This document shows positions 1 to 7,973 of a DNA stretch of 14,764 nucleotides, one piece after another (the stretch's first letter is position 1; each line of letters begins with the position of its first letter). The stretch covers positions 1 to 14,764 of the forward strand of contig JAFXSH010000035.1 in the NCBI GenBank assembly GCA_017525805.1, given 5' to 3'. The stretch comes from Clostridia bacterium. Its GTDB lineage: Bacteria > Bacillota_A > Clostridia > Christensenellales > Aristaeellaceae. A program made the translations under genes and the position numbers. The notes below the pieces were generated by a model. That model saw nothing but the letters and a program-made list of their open reading frames with translations, had not been told where the DNA came from and did no database searches.

Positions 1-1
1 C

Positions 2-1114
2 GAAGGCCGCATCACCGCGCCGGACGGCCACATCTACGCCCTGGCCGCCATCATCGCCGTGAACGCCGCACGCACGGAAAAAATCTGGTGCAACAAGGCC
101 TGGCTGGACGCCTGCGGCCTGGAAGTGCCCACCACCTTTGAGGAACTGGAAACCGTGCTGCGCGCCTTCAAGGAATACGACGCCAACGGCAACGGTGAAG
201 CGGACGAAATCCCCATCGCCGCCGCCGACCTGAATTTCTGGTTTGACACCATGGCCGGCATGTTCGGCCTGCAATACCAGTTCGGCCAGGAAATGAACCT
301 GAGCGAGGACGGAAAAACCCTGACCACCTGGCTGACCAGCGACCAGTTCAAGGCCTTGCTCCAGTGGAGCAACAAAATGTACGAAGAGGGCCTGATGGAC
401 CCCGACCTCTTCACCCAGGAGTATTCCAAGTTCAACGCCAAGATGAGCGGCCAGATGATGGGCATTTTCTTCAATCAGGCCGACGACGCCTTTGATTCCA
501 CCAATTACATCGGCATCGCTCCCATGTCCGGCATGAGCGATAAGCTGTATGTGCAGAGCGGCCCCGTGGCCCGCGATATGGGCACCTTCGCCATCACATG
601 CGACTGCGACTACCCCGAAGCCGCCATCCGCTGGATCGACTATCTGTTCAGCGAAGAAGGCAGCTACCTGATGCGCTACGGCATCGAGGGCAAGACCTGG
701 ACCCGGGACGAAAACGGCTATCCCGTTTACGTGGACGGCATCCTGAACAATCCCAACGGCTCCGGCCCCACCATCGCACAGTTCTGCATCTGGCCCGGCG
801 GCGGCTCTCCCCAGTACCTGAACGACCGCAACTGCATCGCGGTATGCTCTCCCACCACTCAGGCCGCCCAGGCTGCCCTGGACCCCTATATGGACTATGT
901 ACTGTACGCCGAACCGCTGTTTGACGCCGACGTAAACGAACGCCTGCAGATCCTGGATACGGACATCACCACCTATATGCGTTCCTGCGCCGCCAAATTC
1001 ATCCGGGGCGAAATGAGCTTCGATGAATGGGACACCTACTGCAAGACCCTGGAAGGCATGGGCCTGGACGAATGGGTCGGCATTTATCAGGAACGTCTGG
1101 ACAGCTATCAGTAA
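2..1114 (+). CDS. Sugar ABC transporter solute-binding protein, LplA-like (5' truncated)
   Basis: This is an extracytoplasmic solute-binding protein that captures an oligosaccharide and delivers it to the two permeases just downstream. The reading frame is open from base 2; the gene begins before the window, so the signal peptide is not visible. Aligned by eye with the second binding protein of the window, about 134 N-terminal residues are missing. Shared blocks include APDGHIYAL, TTFEELETVL, a calcium-loop-like DANGNGEADEIP, SEEGSYLMRYGIEGKTW and WPGGGSPQYLND. The calcium-type loop is known in alginate-binding relatives of this family (AlgQ1/AlgQ2). Codons are strongly biased to C-ending forms (alanine mostly GCC), as in highly expressed genes. 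The stop is followed by an 88-nt gap containing a hairpin, then the LplB-type permease. The family is clear; the ligand is unknown, and the sulfatases downstream suggest a sulfated glycan fragment. Confidence 0.93.
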   Translation, partial: EGRITAPDGHIYALAAIIAVNAARTEKIWCNKAWLDACGLEVPTTFEELETVLRAFKEYDANGNGEADEIPIAAADLNFWFDTMAGMFGLQYQFGQEMNLSEDGKTLTTWLTSDQFKALLQWSNKMYEEGLMDPDLFTQEYSKFNAKMSGQMMGIFFNQADDAFDSTNYIGIAPMSGMSDKLYVQSGPVARDMGTFAITCDCDYPEAAIRWIDYLFSEEGSYLMRYGIEGKTWTRDENGYPVYVDGILNNPNGSGPTIAQFCIWPGGGSPQYLNDRNCIAVCSPTTQAAQAALDPYMDYVLYAEPLFDADVNERLQILDTDITTYMRSCAAKFIRGEMSFDEWDTYCKTLEGMGLDEWVGIYQERLDSYQ

Positions 1115-1151
1115 TCACGCAAAAACTTTCGTATCAGAAATCTGACGCACG

Positions 1152-1177
1152 GAGGGAGAGGGAAAGCCCTCTCCCTC
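1152..1177 (+). promoter_or_regulatory. Intercistronic hairpin between binding-protein and permease genes
   Basis: An 11-bp perfect stem (1152-1162 with 1167-1177, core AGGGAGAGGG/CCCTCTCCCT) closes a 4-nt loop. It lies 37 nt after the binding-protein stop and just before the AAGGAGG of the permease gene. It has no U-run after it, so it is more likely a partial attenuator or mRNA-stabilising 3' structure than a full terminator. In sugar-transporter operons such hairpins commonly let the binding protein be made in excess over the permeases. The pairing is seen directly; the role is inferred. Confidence 0.65.
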
Positions 1178-1202
1178 TTCGCTTTAAGGAGGGAAAGGAC
1201 CC

Positions 1203-2147
1203 ATGTCTGCTCATCCCGCTGCCAGGCCCGCCCCGGGACGCTGGTTCAGGAAACGGGTATTGGCCCATTGGCAATTGCTGGCGCTGCTGGTTATACCTGC
1301 GGCGTGGTATATCATTTTCTGCTATGTGCCCATGTTCGGAGTGCAGCTGGCATTCAAAAACTACAAGGTAAGGCTGGGCATTTTAGGCAGCCCCTGGGCT
1401 GATCCTCTCCTGCGTCATTTTACCCGTTACTTTTCTTCGTATTATGCCTGGAGCACCATTTGGAATACACTGGCCATTAATTTGGGCTGTCTGCTGATCG
1501 GTTTTCCCGCGCCCATTATCCTGGCGCTGGTGCTGAATGAAATCAACAGCCTCCGGTTCCGCAAAATATTACAGAATATCACGTATATTCCTTATTTCCT
1601 TTCCATCGTAGTGGTGGTGAGCATGCTCAAACTTTTCACCGATCAAAGGTACGGGGTCATCAATATCTTCATTCAGGCGCTGGGCATGAAAGCCATTCCG
1701 CTGATGGAGTCGGAATACTATTTCCGTCCGCTGTATGTGCTCAGCAACGTGTGGCAGAACATGGGCTGGAACGCTATCATTTATATCGCCGCTCTGGCAG
1801 GGGTGGATACCGCCCTGTACGAAGCCGCCACGGTGGACGGAGCTTCCCGCTGGCAGAAAATCATTCATGTTTCGATCCCCTGTATCCTGCCCACCATCGT
1901 AACCATGCTGATCCTGCGCATCGGGCAATTGATGACCATTGGCTTTGAAAAAGCGCTGCTGATGCAGAACGACCTGAACATCGGCACCAGCGAGATCATT
2001 TCCACCCTGGTCTATAAAAACGGCATTCAGAAAGGCGATTACAGCTACGCCACAGCCGTGGGGCTGATGAATTCCGTAGTGAATCTCGTCCTGATCGTGA
2101 CCGCCAACACCGTATGCCGCAAAACGCTGGATCAGAGCTTATGGTGA
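1203..2147 (+). CDS. Sugar ABC transporter permease, LplB type (MalF-like subunit)
   Basis: This is a 314-residue integral membrane subunit of the sugar importer formed with the adjacent binding protein and the YtcP-type permease. The first membrane segment lies near residues 24-45, followed by the typical YVPMFGVQLAFKNY stretch. The segment PAPIILALVLNEI and the block ITYIPYFLSIVVVVSMLKLF are family hallmarks. The EAA loop that contacts the ATPase is EAATVDGA at residues 207-214, followed by HVSIPCILPT. AAGGAGG at 1186-1192, 10 nt before the ATG, fixes the start. The stop is 10 nt before the next start, which implies translational coupling. It is strongly similar along its length to the second LplB-type permease in the window. 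The long N-terminal cytoplasmic tail (about 23 residues) is unremarkable. Confidence 0.95.
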   Translation: MSAHPAARPAPGRWFRKRVLAHWQLLALLVIPAAWYIIFCYVPMFGVQLAFKNYKVRLGILGSPWADPLLRHFTRYFSSYYAWSTIWNTLAINLGCLLIGFPAPIILALVLNEINSLRFRKILQNITYIPYFLSIVVVVSMLKLFTDQRYGVINIFIQALGMKAIPLMESEYYFRPLYVLSNVWQNMGWNAIIYIAALAGVDTALYEAATVDGASRWQKIIHVSIPCILPTIVTMLILRIGQLMTIGFEKALLMQNDLNIGTSEIISTLVYKNGIQKGDYSYATAVGLMNSVVNLVLIVTANTVCRKTLDQSLW

Positions 2148-2157
2148 GGTGATAAAG

Positions 2158-3066
2158 ATGACACAATTGACCGCGCGCCGCGGCACGCATATCCGCGAAT
2201 CCAGGGGGGACAGGATCTTCCAAGCGGTGATCCTGGTTTTCAGCGTCCTGCTCATGTTCATCGTCGCATATCCGTTGTATTTTACGGTGATCGCGTCCTT
2301 TTCCAAACCGGAAGACGTGCTCCTGGGCCGGGTGATTTTCTGGCCCAAGAATATTTCCGTTGAAAGCTATAAAATGGTGATTGCGGAGCAAAGCATCTGG
2401 ATGGGCTATGGCAACACGATCCTTTATACGGTGCTGGGCACCCTGGTCAACCTGGCGCTCACAACCATGATGGCTTATCCCCTGAGCTGCAAAGAAACGC
2501 CTTGCCGGGGCGTGCTCACCTTCGTAGCCTCCTTTACCATGCTGTTTTCCGGCGGCCTGATTCCCACCTATCTGCTGGTGCGGCAATTGGGCATGTACAA
2601 CACCATCTGGGCCATGCTGCTGCCCACGGGCATTACCACCTATAACATGCTGGTGATGAAAAACTTCTTTCAGTCCAGTATTCCGGGCGAATTAAAAGAG
2701 GCGGCTTACTTGGACGGCTGCACCGATTTGCAGACGCTGTTCCGCGTGGTGCTGCCCCTGTCCGGTTCCATCATCGCCGTCATGGTGCTGTTTTACGCCG
2801 TGGCCCACTGGAACGAGTATTTCAACGCCCTGATCTACTTAAAGGACCGTTCCCGGATGCCCCTGCAGGTGATCCTTCGGGAGATCCTGCTACAAAACCA
2901 GGAACTGGCCCAGGGCGACGGCACGGGCCTCTATGAAAAAATGATGGCGGCGGAAACCATGAAATATGCCATCATCATCGTCGCCAGCGTGCCCGTGATT
3001 TGCATGTATCCCTTCGTGCAGAAGCATTTTGTGAAGGGCGTCATGGTCGGAGCCATCAAAGGCTGA
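2158..3066 (+). CDS. Carbohydrate ABC transporter permease, YtcP type (MalG-like subunit)
   Basis: This is the second membrane subunit of the first importer, 302 residues from the chosen ATG. The GAGGTGAT at 2146-2153 overlaps the stop of the previous gene and sits about 6 nt before this ATG; an in-frame GTG at 2149 lies inside that ribosome binding site and is unlikely to be used. The first membrane segment is near residues 22-47, followed by SFSKPEDVLLGRV and AYPLSCKE. The EAA loop is EAAYLDGC at residues 181-188. The C-terminus FVKGVMVGAIKG is the conserved end of this family and is nearly repeated in the second YtcP copy and in an orphan tail near 14440. The gene is followed 18 nt later by the sensor kinase. 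Confidence 0.95.
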   Translation: MTQLTARRGTHIRESRGDRIFQAVILVFSVLLMFIVAYPLYFTVIASFSKPEDVLLGRVIFWPKNISVESYKMVIAEQSIWMGYGNTILYTVLGTLVNLALTTMMAYPLSCKETPCRGVLTFVASFTMLFSGGLIPTYLLVRQLGMYNTIWAMLLPTGITTYNMLVMKNFFQSSIPGELKEAAYLDGCTDLQTLFRVVLPLSGSIIAVMVLFYAVAHWNEYFNALIYLKDRSRMPLQVILREILLQNQELAQGDGTGLYEKMMAAETMKYAIIIVASVPVICMYPFVQKHFVKGVMVGAIKG

Positions 3067-3084
3067 GGAAGGGGCAGAAAAGCG

Positions 3085-4800
3085 ATGCGGGAAAACGCCG
3101 GTTCGCAAAAGCATAAAACGCTGCAGCACCGTTTTCTGATTTTTACGCTGCTGATTTCTTTGCTTTTGATCGTGCTGACGCTGGGCTTCTCCTTCGCTTA
3201 TTTTCTGCGCTCCATGTCCGCCACCACTGAAGAATACCTGACCAGCTACATCCGGTACGCCGATGACGCCCTGACGGAGAGGCTGAACAACGCCACGCTG
3301 CTGGCGCATACCGCCGCTTCGGACGAGCGGATCATTCAGCAGGCGATCCGCAACTCCGCCCCGGAGGCCAGCTACCCCTGGTTTCTGGAACAAATGAGCG
3401 TCCGTAGCTACCTGAACGGGCTGATCGTGGATAAAAGCTATATCTCCCGGATCGCCTTGGTGCTTCAAAACAGGACCATCTTCTCCTCCGGGGATACGCT
3501 GTACTGGCACAGCATTCATGAAAGCTGGCTCAGCGAAGGCAAAGAAACGCTGCGGACGATCTATCTGTCCGATCAAAATCGCGTGGTGATCAGCCGCCCG
3601 CTGCTTGTCCATGGGCAGGTTGAGGGGTCCGTGCTGCTCCTGCTGGATGAAACGGAGCTGTGCAGCGCCTTTGCCATCCTGCCAATGGAAGACGCGGCGA
3701 TTTTTGTTTTTTCGCCCGATCTCCAACTGATGTATGCTTCCCGGCAGGACCTCACCCCGGCGGAACAGACGGCGCTGATCGAACAGCCTGTAGGCTTCAG
3801 CCGCTTCCGGAACAGGCTTGTGTACGCGATGCGGTACGCCAACCAGGCAACCGGCATCAGCACGGTGAGCATGATCCCGGTGGAAAGCTTTTTCAGGGAC
3901 GCCATTCATTGGCTCCAATTCATTCTGCTGCTGGTGGTATTGGCGGTGGCGCTGGCCGTGGGCGCTTCCCGCATTTTCGGGCATGCGCTGTTCAGAAACC
4001 TGAATATCCTGATGGACGGCATGCGCGCCGTGCGCCACGGCGATCTGGGCCGCCGGGTGGAGGTATCCAGTCAGGATGAGATCAGCGACGCCGCGGATTC
4101 CTTTAACCGGACCATGGCCCATATCGAGAGGCTTACGGAAGATATCCGGTTCCGGGAGGAACAGAAGCGCCTGGCGGAATTGCAGGTGCTGGAAACGCAG
4201 ATACGTCCCCATTTCGTATATAACTCCATCAGCGCCATGCAATATGCGGCGCAGATGAAGGGCGAGGAAGAGATCGGCGCGGCGGCGCAGGCGCTGGGCA
4301 CCCTGATGCGCAGCGTGCTGGGCAATCACGACGCCTTCGTCACCCTGTGGGAAGAACATACTTATATCGAAAGCTACGCCGTCCTCCAGCGTTTCAAGCT
4401 GAAAAACCACTTCCGGCTGGAATGGGACGTGGAAGAAGACCTGTGGAGCATGACCCTGCCCAAATTGCTGCTGCAGCCGTTGGTGGAAAACGCGCTGCTC
4501 CACGGCATCCGGGAGCAGGAAAACGGCACGGTCACCGTGGCCGCCCACCGGCAGACCGATCAAAGGATCCTGCTGTGCGTGACGGACAACGGGCTGGGCA
4601 TGACTCAGGAAAAAATCGCCCAGCTCATGGAAGGCGAAGCAATGTCCCCCGGCATGTTCCGCAATATCGGCCTCAGGAACGTGATGGAGCGGGTGCGACT
4701 GTATTATCAACAGGAGGGCGGCTTTCATATCGTCAGTCTGCCGGGGCAGTTCACCAGCATAGAAATTACCATCCCCTTCGGGAAGGAGGCGGCGGAATGA
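3085..4800 (+). CDS. Sensor histidine kinase, YesM-like (His_kinase family)
   Basis: This 571-residue membrane kinase probably senses an extracellular sugar signal and phosphorylates the response regulator encoded immediately downstream. The N-terminal membrane segment is about residues 17-41, and an extracytoplasmic sensor region spans about 42-273. The second membrane segment is about 276-298, with a HAMP linker at about 300-353. The phospho-acceptor motif is TQIRPHFVYN with H376. The ATPase domain has the N-box LVENALLHGI (N469), the G1 box DNGLGM at 501-506 and the G2 motif NIGLRNV at 527-533. Length and order fit YesM-type kinases that control LplABC-type transporters. The start has a GAGGAAGGGG-type site upstream. 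The stop overlaps the next start in ATGA (4797-4800), showing coupling to its partner. The ligand is unknown. Confidence 0.95.
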   Translation: MRENAGSQKHKTLQHRFLIFTLLISLLLIVLTLGFSFAYFLRSMSATTEEYLTSYIRYADDALTERLNNATLLAHTAASDERIIQQAIRNSAPEASYPWFLEQMSVRSYLNGLIVDKSYISRIALVLQNRTIFSSGDTLYWHSIHESWLSEGKETLRTIYLSDQNRVVISRPLLVHGQVEGSVLLLLDETELCSAFAILPMEDAAIFVFSPDLQLMYASRQDLTPAEQTALIEQPVGFSRFRNRLVYAMRYANQATGISTVSMIPVESFFRDAIHWLQFILLLVVLAVALAVGASRIFGHALFRNLNILMDGMRAVRHGDLGRRVEVSSQDEISDAADSFNRTMAHIERLTEDIRFREEQKRLAELQVLETQIRPHFVYNSISAMQYAAQMKGEEEIGAAAQALGTLMRSVLGNHDAFVTLWEEHTYIESYAVLQRFKLKNHFRLEWDVEEDLWSMTLPKLLLQPLVENALLHGIREQENGTVTVAAHRQTDQRILLCVTDNGLGMTQEKIAQLMEGEAMSPGMFRNIGLRNVMERVRLYYQQEGGFHIVSLPGQFTSIEITIPFGKEAAE

Positions 4801-6278
4801 TCGTACAGGTGGCGATGGTGGACGACGAAAAAGCGGCGCGCGATTACATTGACAGTATGCGCATCTGGCATATGGGAGAATACGCCCTGGCTTTTTGCGC
4901 GGGAAGCGCCGAAGAGCTGATGGCGTATCTGAAAGGGACGGCGGTGGATATCCTGCTGATGGACGTGTCCATGCCGGAAACAGACGGCGTCAGCCTTTCA
5001 GCGAAACTGAAGGAACTGTATCCGCAGATCGACGTGGTGGCGATCAGCAATTATGACGATTACGATTATGTAAGACAGATCCTGAAAAACGGGGCGAAGG
5101 ATTATCTGCTGAAGCACCGCCTGACGGAAGAAAGCCTTTTGGTCGTGCTGGATCGCCTGGCGGAGATGCGAAGGAACCCGGATGAAGGCGAAATCGGGCG
5201 GCTCAGCCAGCAGTTGGAACGTTTTTTGCAGGGAGACGCCGCCTGGCCGTTCGCCCGGGACGGCGCGATCGCCGTGCCCTGCTTCGGCGTAATGCCCGCT
5301 TTGGGGGAGATGCCACAAGAGCAGCGGAAACGAGCCTGCCGGAGCGTGGAACATATCCTGACGGAAAACCATGAGCCGGATATGAGGCGCAGCGCGGCGG
5401 CGTATGGCGGAACGAAATTCCTGCTGCTCCTCAGGTTTTATGATGTGCTGTCCCGGGCGGCCATGGAAAAGCGTGCGGCGTATATCTGCATTCACGCCCA
5501 GGACGCGGTGCGCAGCCTGTTTCAGGACAATCTGACCATGAGCGTGGGGCCGATCCTGGCGGACCAAACCACCCTGCCGGATTATATCCTGGAACGGATC
5601 CGCAGGGATGAAGAACCGGCCGCGGCCCGGAAAAAACAGCTGACTCTGGATCAGCGGACGCAGATCATGAATCTGCTGATCCAGGATCAGCCGGATCAGC
5701 TGCACGGCGCGCTGAAAACCGTGCTGGACGGCGCCCGGGAAGAACAATTTGCTTCCCGCTATCTCACGATCAGGGCTTTGACGGATATCCTGCGGGAAAC
5801 GGCTGCCGAATGGCGGCTGGATATTCAGCTGCCGCCCGAGGGAAGTGGACTGCCCGCGTGGATCCAGGCCCAATCGCCGGACGGACTGGAGAAAACAATC
5901 TTGAGGCTGTTCGATGAAGCGCTGGAAAAGCATCGGGAAGAATCGCTCGCCGGCTATTCCGAACCGATCCGGGAAGCGCTTTCCATTCTGAAAAGGGAGT
6001 ATGCGCAGGGGCTGACCCTGGCCGGGGTGGCGGGCCGCGTCGGCGTCAGCGAAGCATATCTGAGCCGTTTGTTTCATAAAGAGCTTCACTGTTCTTTTTC
6101 CGGGTATCTGACGGGCCTTCGCATGGAACGGGCAAAAGAATTGATGCTCCAAGGAATCCCCATCAAGACCGTTTCCATGGAAACCGGTTATGTGCAGTAC
6201 ACCCACTTCCTGCGCGTATTCAAGCAGAGGGTTGGCATGACGCCGGGGCAGTATGCGAATCAAAACAAAATCAGATAG
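4797..6278 (+). CDS. Response regulator with AraC-type DNA-binding domain, YesN-like
   Basis: This is a 493-residue transcription factor. The receiver domain (about residues 1-120) has the acidic pair D9-D10, the phosphorylation site D56 in LLMDVSMP, S84 and K106 in DYLLKH. A middle region of about 260 residues has no motif I recognise, as is usual for YesN proteins. The C-terminal AraC/XylS double helix-turn-helix is at about 390-493, with blocks VAGRVGVSEAYLSRLFHKEL and GYVQYTHFLRVFKQRVGMTP. The chosen ATG has AAGGAGG at 4783-4789, 7 nt upstream, and overlaps the kinase stop. The frame is open further upstream to 4347, but that stretch lies inside the kinase gene and should not be included. 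It probably activates the second transporter operon through the direct repeats at its own 3' end. Confidence 0.95.
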   Translation: MIVQVAMVDDEKAARDYIDSMRIWHMGEYALAFCAGSAEELMAYLKGTAVDILLMDVSMPETDGVSLSAKLKELYPQIDVVAISNYDDYDYVRQILKNGAKDYLLKHRLTEESLLVVLDRLAEMRRNPDEGEIGRLSQQLERFLQGDAAWPFARDGAIAVPCFGVMPALGEMPQEQRKRACRSVEHILTENHEPDMRRSAAAYGGTKFLLLLRFYDVLSRAAMEKRAAYICIHAQDAVRSLFQDNLTMSVGPILADQTTLPDYILERIRRDEEPAAARKKQLTLDQRTQIMNLLIQDQPDQLHGALKTVLDGAREEQFASRYLTIRALTDILRETAAEWRLDIQLPPEGSGLPAWIQAQSPDGLEKTILRLFDEALEKHREESLAGYSEPIREALSILKREYAQGLTLAGVAGRVGVSEAYLSRLFHKELHCSFSGYLTGLRMERAKELMLQGIPIKTVSMETGYVQYTHFLRVFKQRVGMTPGQYANQNKIR

Positions 6279-6299
6279 TGATTTGTCAAAAACAGATAG
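6266..6299. promoter_or_regulatory. Candidate AraC-type operator: two direct repeats 21 bp apart
   Basis: CAAAATCAGATAG (6266-6278) and CAAAAACAGATAG (6287-6299) match at 12 of 13 positions and start exactly 21 bp apart, two helical turns. Each is followed by ATTTG (6281-6285 and 6301-6305). AraC-family proteins typically bind such direct repeats on one DNA face, next to a weak -35 element. The first copy overlaps the last codons and stop of the response-regulator gene; the second ends about 10 bp before the -35 region of the next gene. The repeats are seen directly; binding by the YesN-like protein is inferred. Confidence 0.6.
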
Positions 6300-6310
6300 A
6301 ATTTGACCAA

Positions 6311-6337
6311 TTGCGCGATCTTTTCTCTGAATATAAT
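6311..6337 (+). promoter_or_regulatory. Putative promoter for the second transporter operon
   Basis: A perfect -10 hexamer, TATAAT, is at 6332-6337, 34 nt before the binding-protein start. The -35 region is poor: TTGCGC at 6311-6316 gives a short 15-bp spacer, while the better TTGACC at 6303-6308 is 23 bp away. A good -10 with a weak -35 beside a direct-repeat operator is the pattern of an activator-dependent promoter. Confidence 0.55.
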
Positions 6338-6371
6338 AGACTCATCCAAATGAAAAAGGAGGTCTCCCAGT

Positions 6372-7892
6372 ATGAAAAGATTTCTGGCGCTGCTTTTGAT
6401 CATCGCCCTGCTCATCCCGGTGACCGCGCTGGCGGAATTCCCGCTGACCACCGAAAATATCACCTTCACGGTATTCGGCCAGCGGGACCAGAACCAGGCG
6501 GCCTGGAAAGACGTGTACGTACTCAATGAATACGAAAAAATGACCGGCGTCCACATGGAATGGCAGGAAGTTCCCTCTCAGGGCTTCGACGAGAACAAAG
6601 CACTGCTGTTCGCCAGCAATGAACTGCCCGATCTGTTCATCCGGGCGTTCATCGGCAGCAACGGCATCCTGGAATATGGCGTGAACAGCCAGCAGCTGAT
6701 CCCGCTGAACGACCTGATCGAACAGTACGCCCCGAACTTCAGCGCCCTGATGGAAGCGTATCCTGCCATCCGGCAGGCGATCACAGCCTCCGACGGCAAC
6801 ATCTACACCCTCCCGGCCCTCGATGTTTCCGACACTGGCCTGACCAGCTATAAGCAGTGGATCAATAAAGAATGGCTGGCCGCCCTGAACCTGGAAATGC
6901 CCACGACCACGGAAGAGCTCAAGGCCGTGCTCATCGCTTTCCGCGACGGAGATCCCAACGGCAACGGCCTTGCGGACGAGATCCCGCTGGGCTTCCGCGA
7001 GCCCTCCACCGTATATGAGTTCGGCGGTTCCTTCGGGCTGCAGCACAACCTGCGGGACACCTACAACCTGAACGAGGACGGCACCATCCACAACTGGCTG
7101 TGCGACGATGAATTCAAGGAATACCTCACCTTCCTGAACGAACTGTATACCGAAAAACTGCTGTGGCAGGAGTACTACCTGAACGACCGCCCCGCGTGGC
7201 GCAGCAACCTGGCCAACGCCCTGTTCGGCGCTTTCGGCATGCCGTACTCCGATGTGTTCATCAATGTGGAAAGCCAGTTTACCGCGCTTCCTCCGGTGGT
7301 TGGCCCCCACGGCGACCAGATCTGGTCCGCCACCACCAGCGTGGTGAACACCGTCGGCTCCTTTGCCATCAGCTATACCTGCGAGCATCCGGAACTGGCC
7401 GTCCAGTGGGTGGATTACTTCTACTCCAAGGAAGGCTCCCTGTTCTTCCGCTACGGCGTGGAGGGCGTGACCTATTCTCTGGACGAAGAAGGCAAGCCCC
7501 ATATCAACGATGAGATCCTGCATGCCGAGGAAGGCTTCATGACGGCCCTGGGCAAGATCAATCTGGTGCCCGGCGGTGGCTTCCCTCTGATGATAGACAA
7601 CCAGACGGACGCCATCGTGGCCAGCGACCTGACCAAGGAAGTGGCAGCGGTATTCGTTCCCTATCTGCCCAAGGAAAACCTAATGAAGCCCACCCTGTCC
7701 CTGGAAGCGGCGGACCGCGCCAACGCCATTGAGCAGGACCTGAACACCTACCGCGATACTTCCGTCACCAAATTCATCCTGGGTGAATGGAGCATCGAAG
7801 AAAAGTGGGACGAATATGTAAAGACCATGGAACAGCTTGGCATTCGCGAATTGGAAGCGCTGTATCAGGAAGCGCTGAACAACGCGGACTGA
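6372..7892 (+). CDS. Sugar ABC transporter solute-binding protein, LplA-like (second copy)
   Basis: This is a complete 506-residue solute-binding protein, homologous to the truncated one at the window start but clearly diverged. AAGGAGGT at 6356-6363, 8 nt before the ATG, fixes the start. The N-terminus has a Lys-Arg, a hydrophobic core and a signal peptidase I-like TALA-EF end near residue 21. There is no lipobox cysteine, although relatives in Gram-positives are usually lipoproteins. Conserved blocks are ITASDGNIYTLPAL (about 137-150), a calcium-loop-like GDPNGNGLADEIP (193-205), SKEGSLFFRYGVEGVTYS and LVPGGGFPLM. It is followed by an 81-nt gap with a hairpin, then its own two permeases. 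It probably binds an oligosaccharide related to, but distinct from, the ligand of the first copy. Confidence 0.95.
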   Translation: MKRFLALLLIIALLIPVTALAEFPLTTENITFTVFGQRDQNQAAWKDVYVLNEYEKMTGVHMEWQEVPSQGFDENKALLFASNELPDLFIRAFIGSNGILEYGVNSQQLIPLNDLIEQYAPNFSALMEAYPAIRQAITASDGNIYTLPALDVSDTGLTSYKQWINKEWLAALNLEMPTTTEELKAVLIAFRDGDPNGNGLADEIPLGFREPSTVYEFGGSFGLQHNLRDTYNLNEDGTIHNWLCDDEFKEYLTFLNELYTEKLLWQEYYLNDRPAWRSNLANALFGAFGMPYSDVFINVESQFTALPPVVGPHGDQIWSATTSVVNTVGSFAISYTCEHPELAVQWVDYFYSKEGSLFFRYGVEGVTYSLDEEGKPHINDEILHAEEGFMTALGKINLVPGGGFPLMIDNQTDAIVASDLTKEVAAVFVPYLPKENLMKPTLSLEAADRANAIEQDLNTYRDTSVTKFILGEWSIEEKWDEYVKTMEQLGIRELEALYQEALNNAD

Positions 7893-7909
7893 TCCTGCGT
7901 TCCAGCCAA

Positions 7910-7941
7910 AGGACGGCCGACGTGCCTGCATCGGCCGTCTT
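7910..7941 (+). promoter_or_regulatory. Intercistronic hairpin after the second binding-protein gene
   Basis: An 11-bp stem pairs 7910-7920 with 7931-7941. Its core GACGGCCGA/TCGGCCGTC is perfect and is extended by one G-U and one A-U pair, around a 10-nt loop. It occupies the same place as the hairpin at 1152-1177 of the first operon but differs in sequence. A short T-containing stretch (CAGTTTTC) begins about 6 nt later, so partial termination is possible. It probably sets a binding-protein to permease ratio; that role is inferred. Confidence 0.65.
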
Positions 7942-7973
7942 GCGGCAGTTTTCTCCGGGGAGGAAAAGTTCCC

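Noticed and set aside
2149..2157. GTG start three codons upstream for the first YtcP-type permease
   Set aside because: The GTG lies within the ribosome binding site that serves the ATG at 2158.
2890..4728. 612-codon open frame on the minus strand opposite the kinase gene
   Set aside because: It lies antisense to a well-supported kinase and permease, has a His- and Gln-rich composition typical of antisense frames in GC-rich genes, and has no recognisable domain.
4347..4796. 150-codon N-terminal extension of the response regulator
   Set aside because: It overlaps the kinase gene in another frame, and the ATG at 4797 has a strong ribosome site and begins exactly at a receiver domain.
4998..6263. 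421-codon minus-strand open frame opposite the response regulator
   Set aside because: Antisense shadow of the regulator gene, with no recognisable motif and no ribosome site.
6342..7523. 393-codon minus-strand open frame opposite the second binding protein
   Set aside because: Antisense shadow of a clear gene, with low-complexity composition and no domain.
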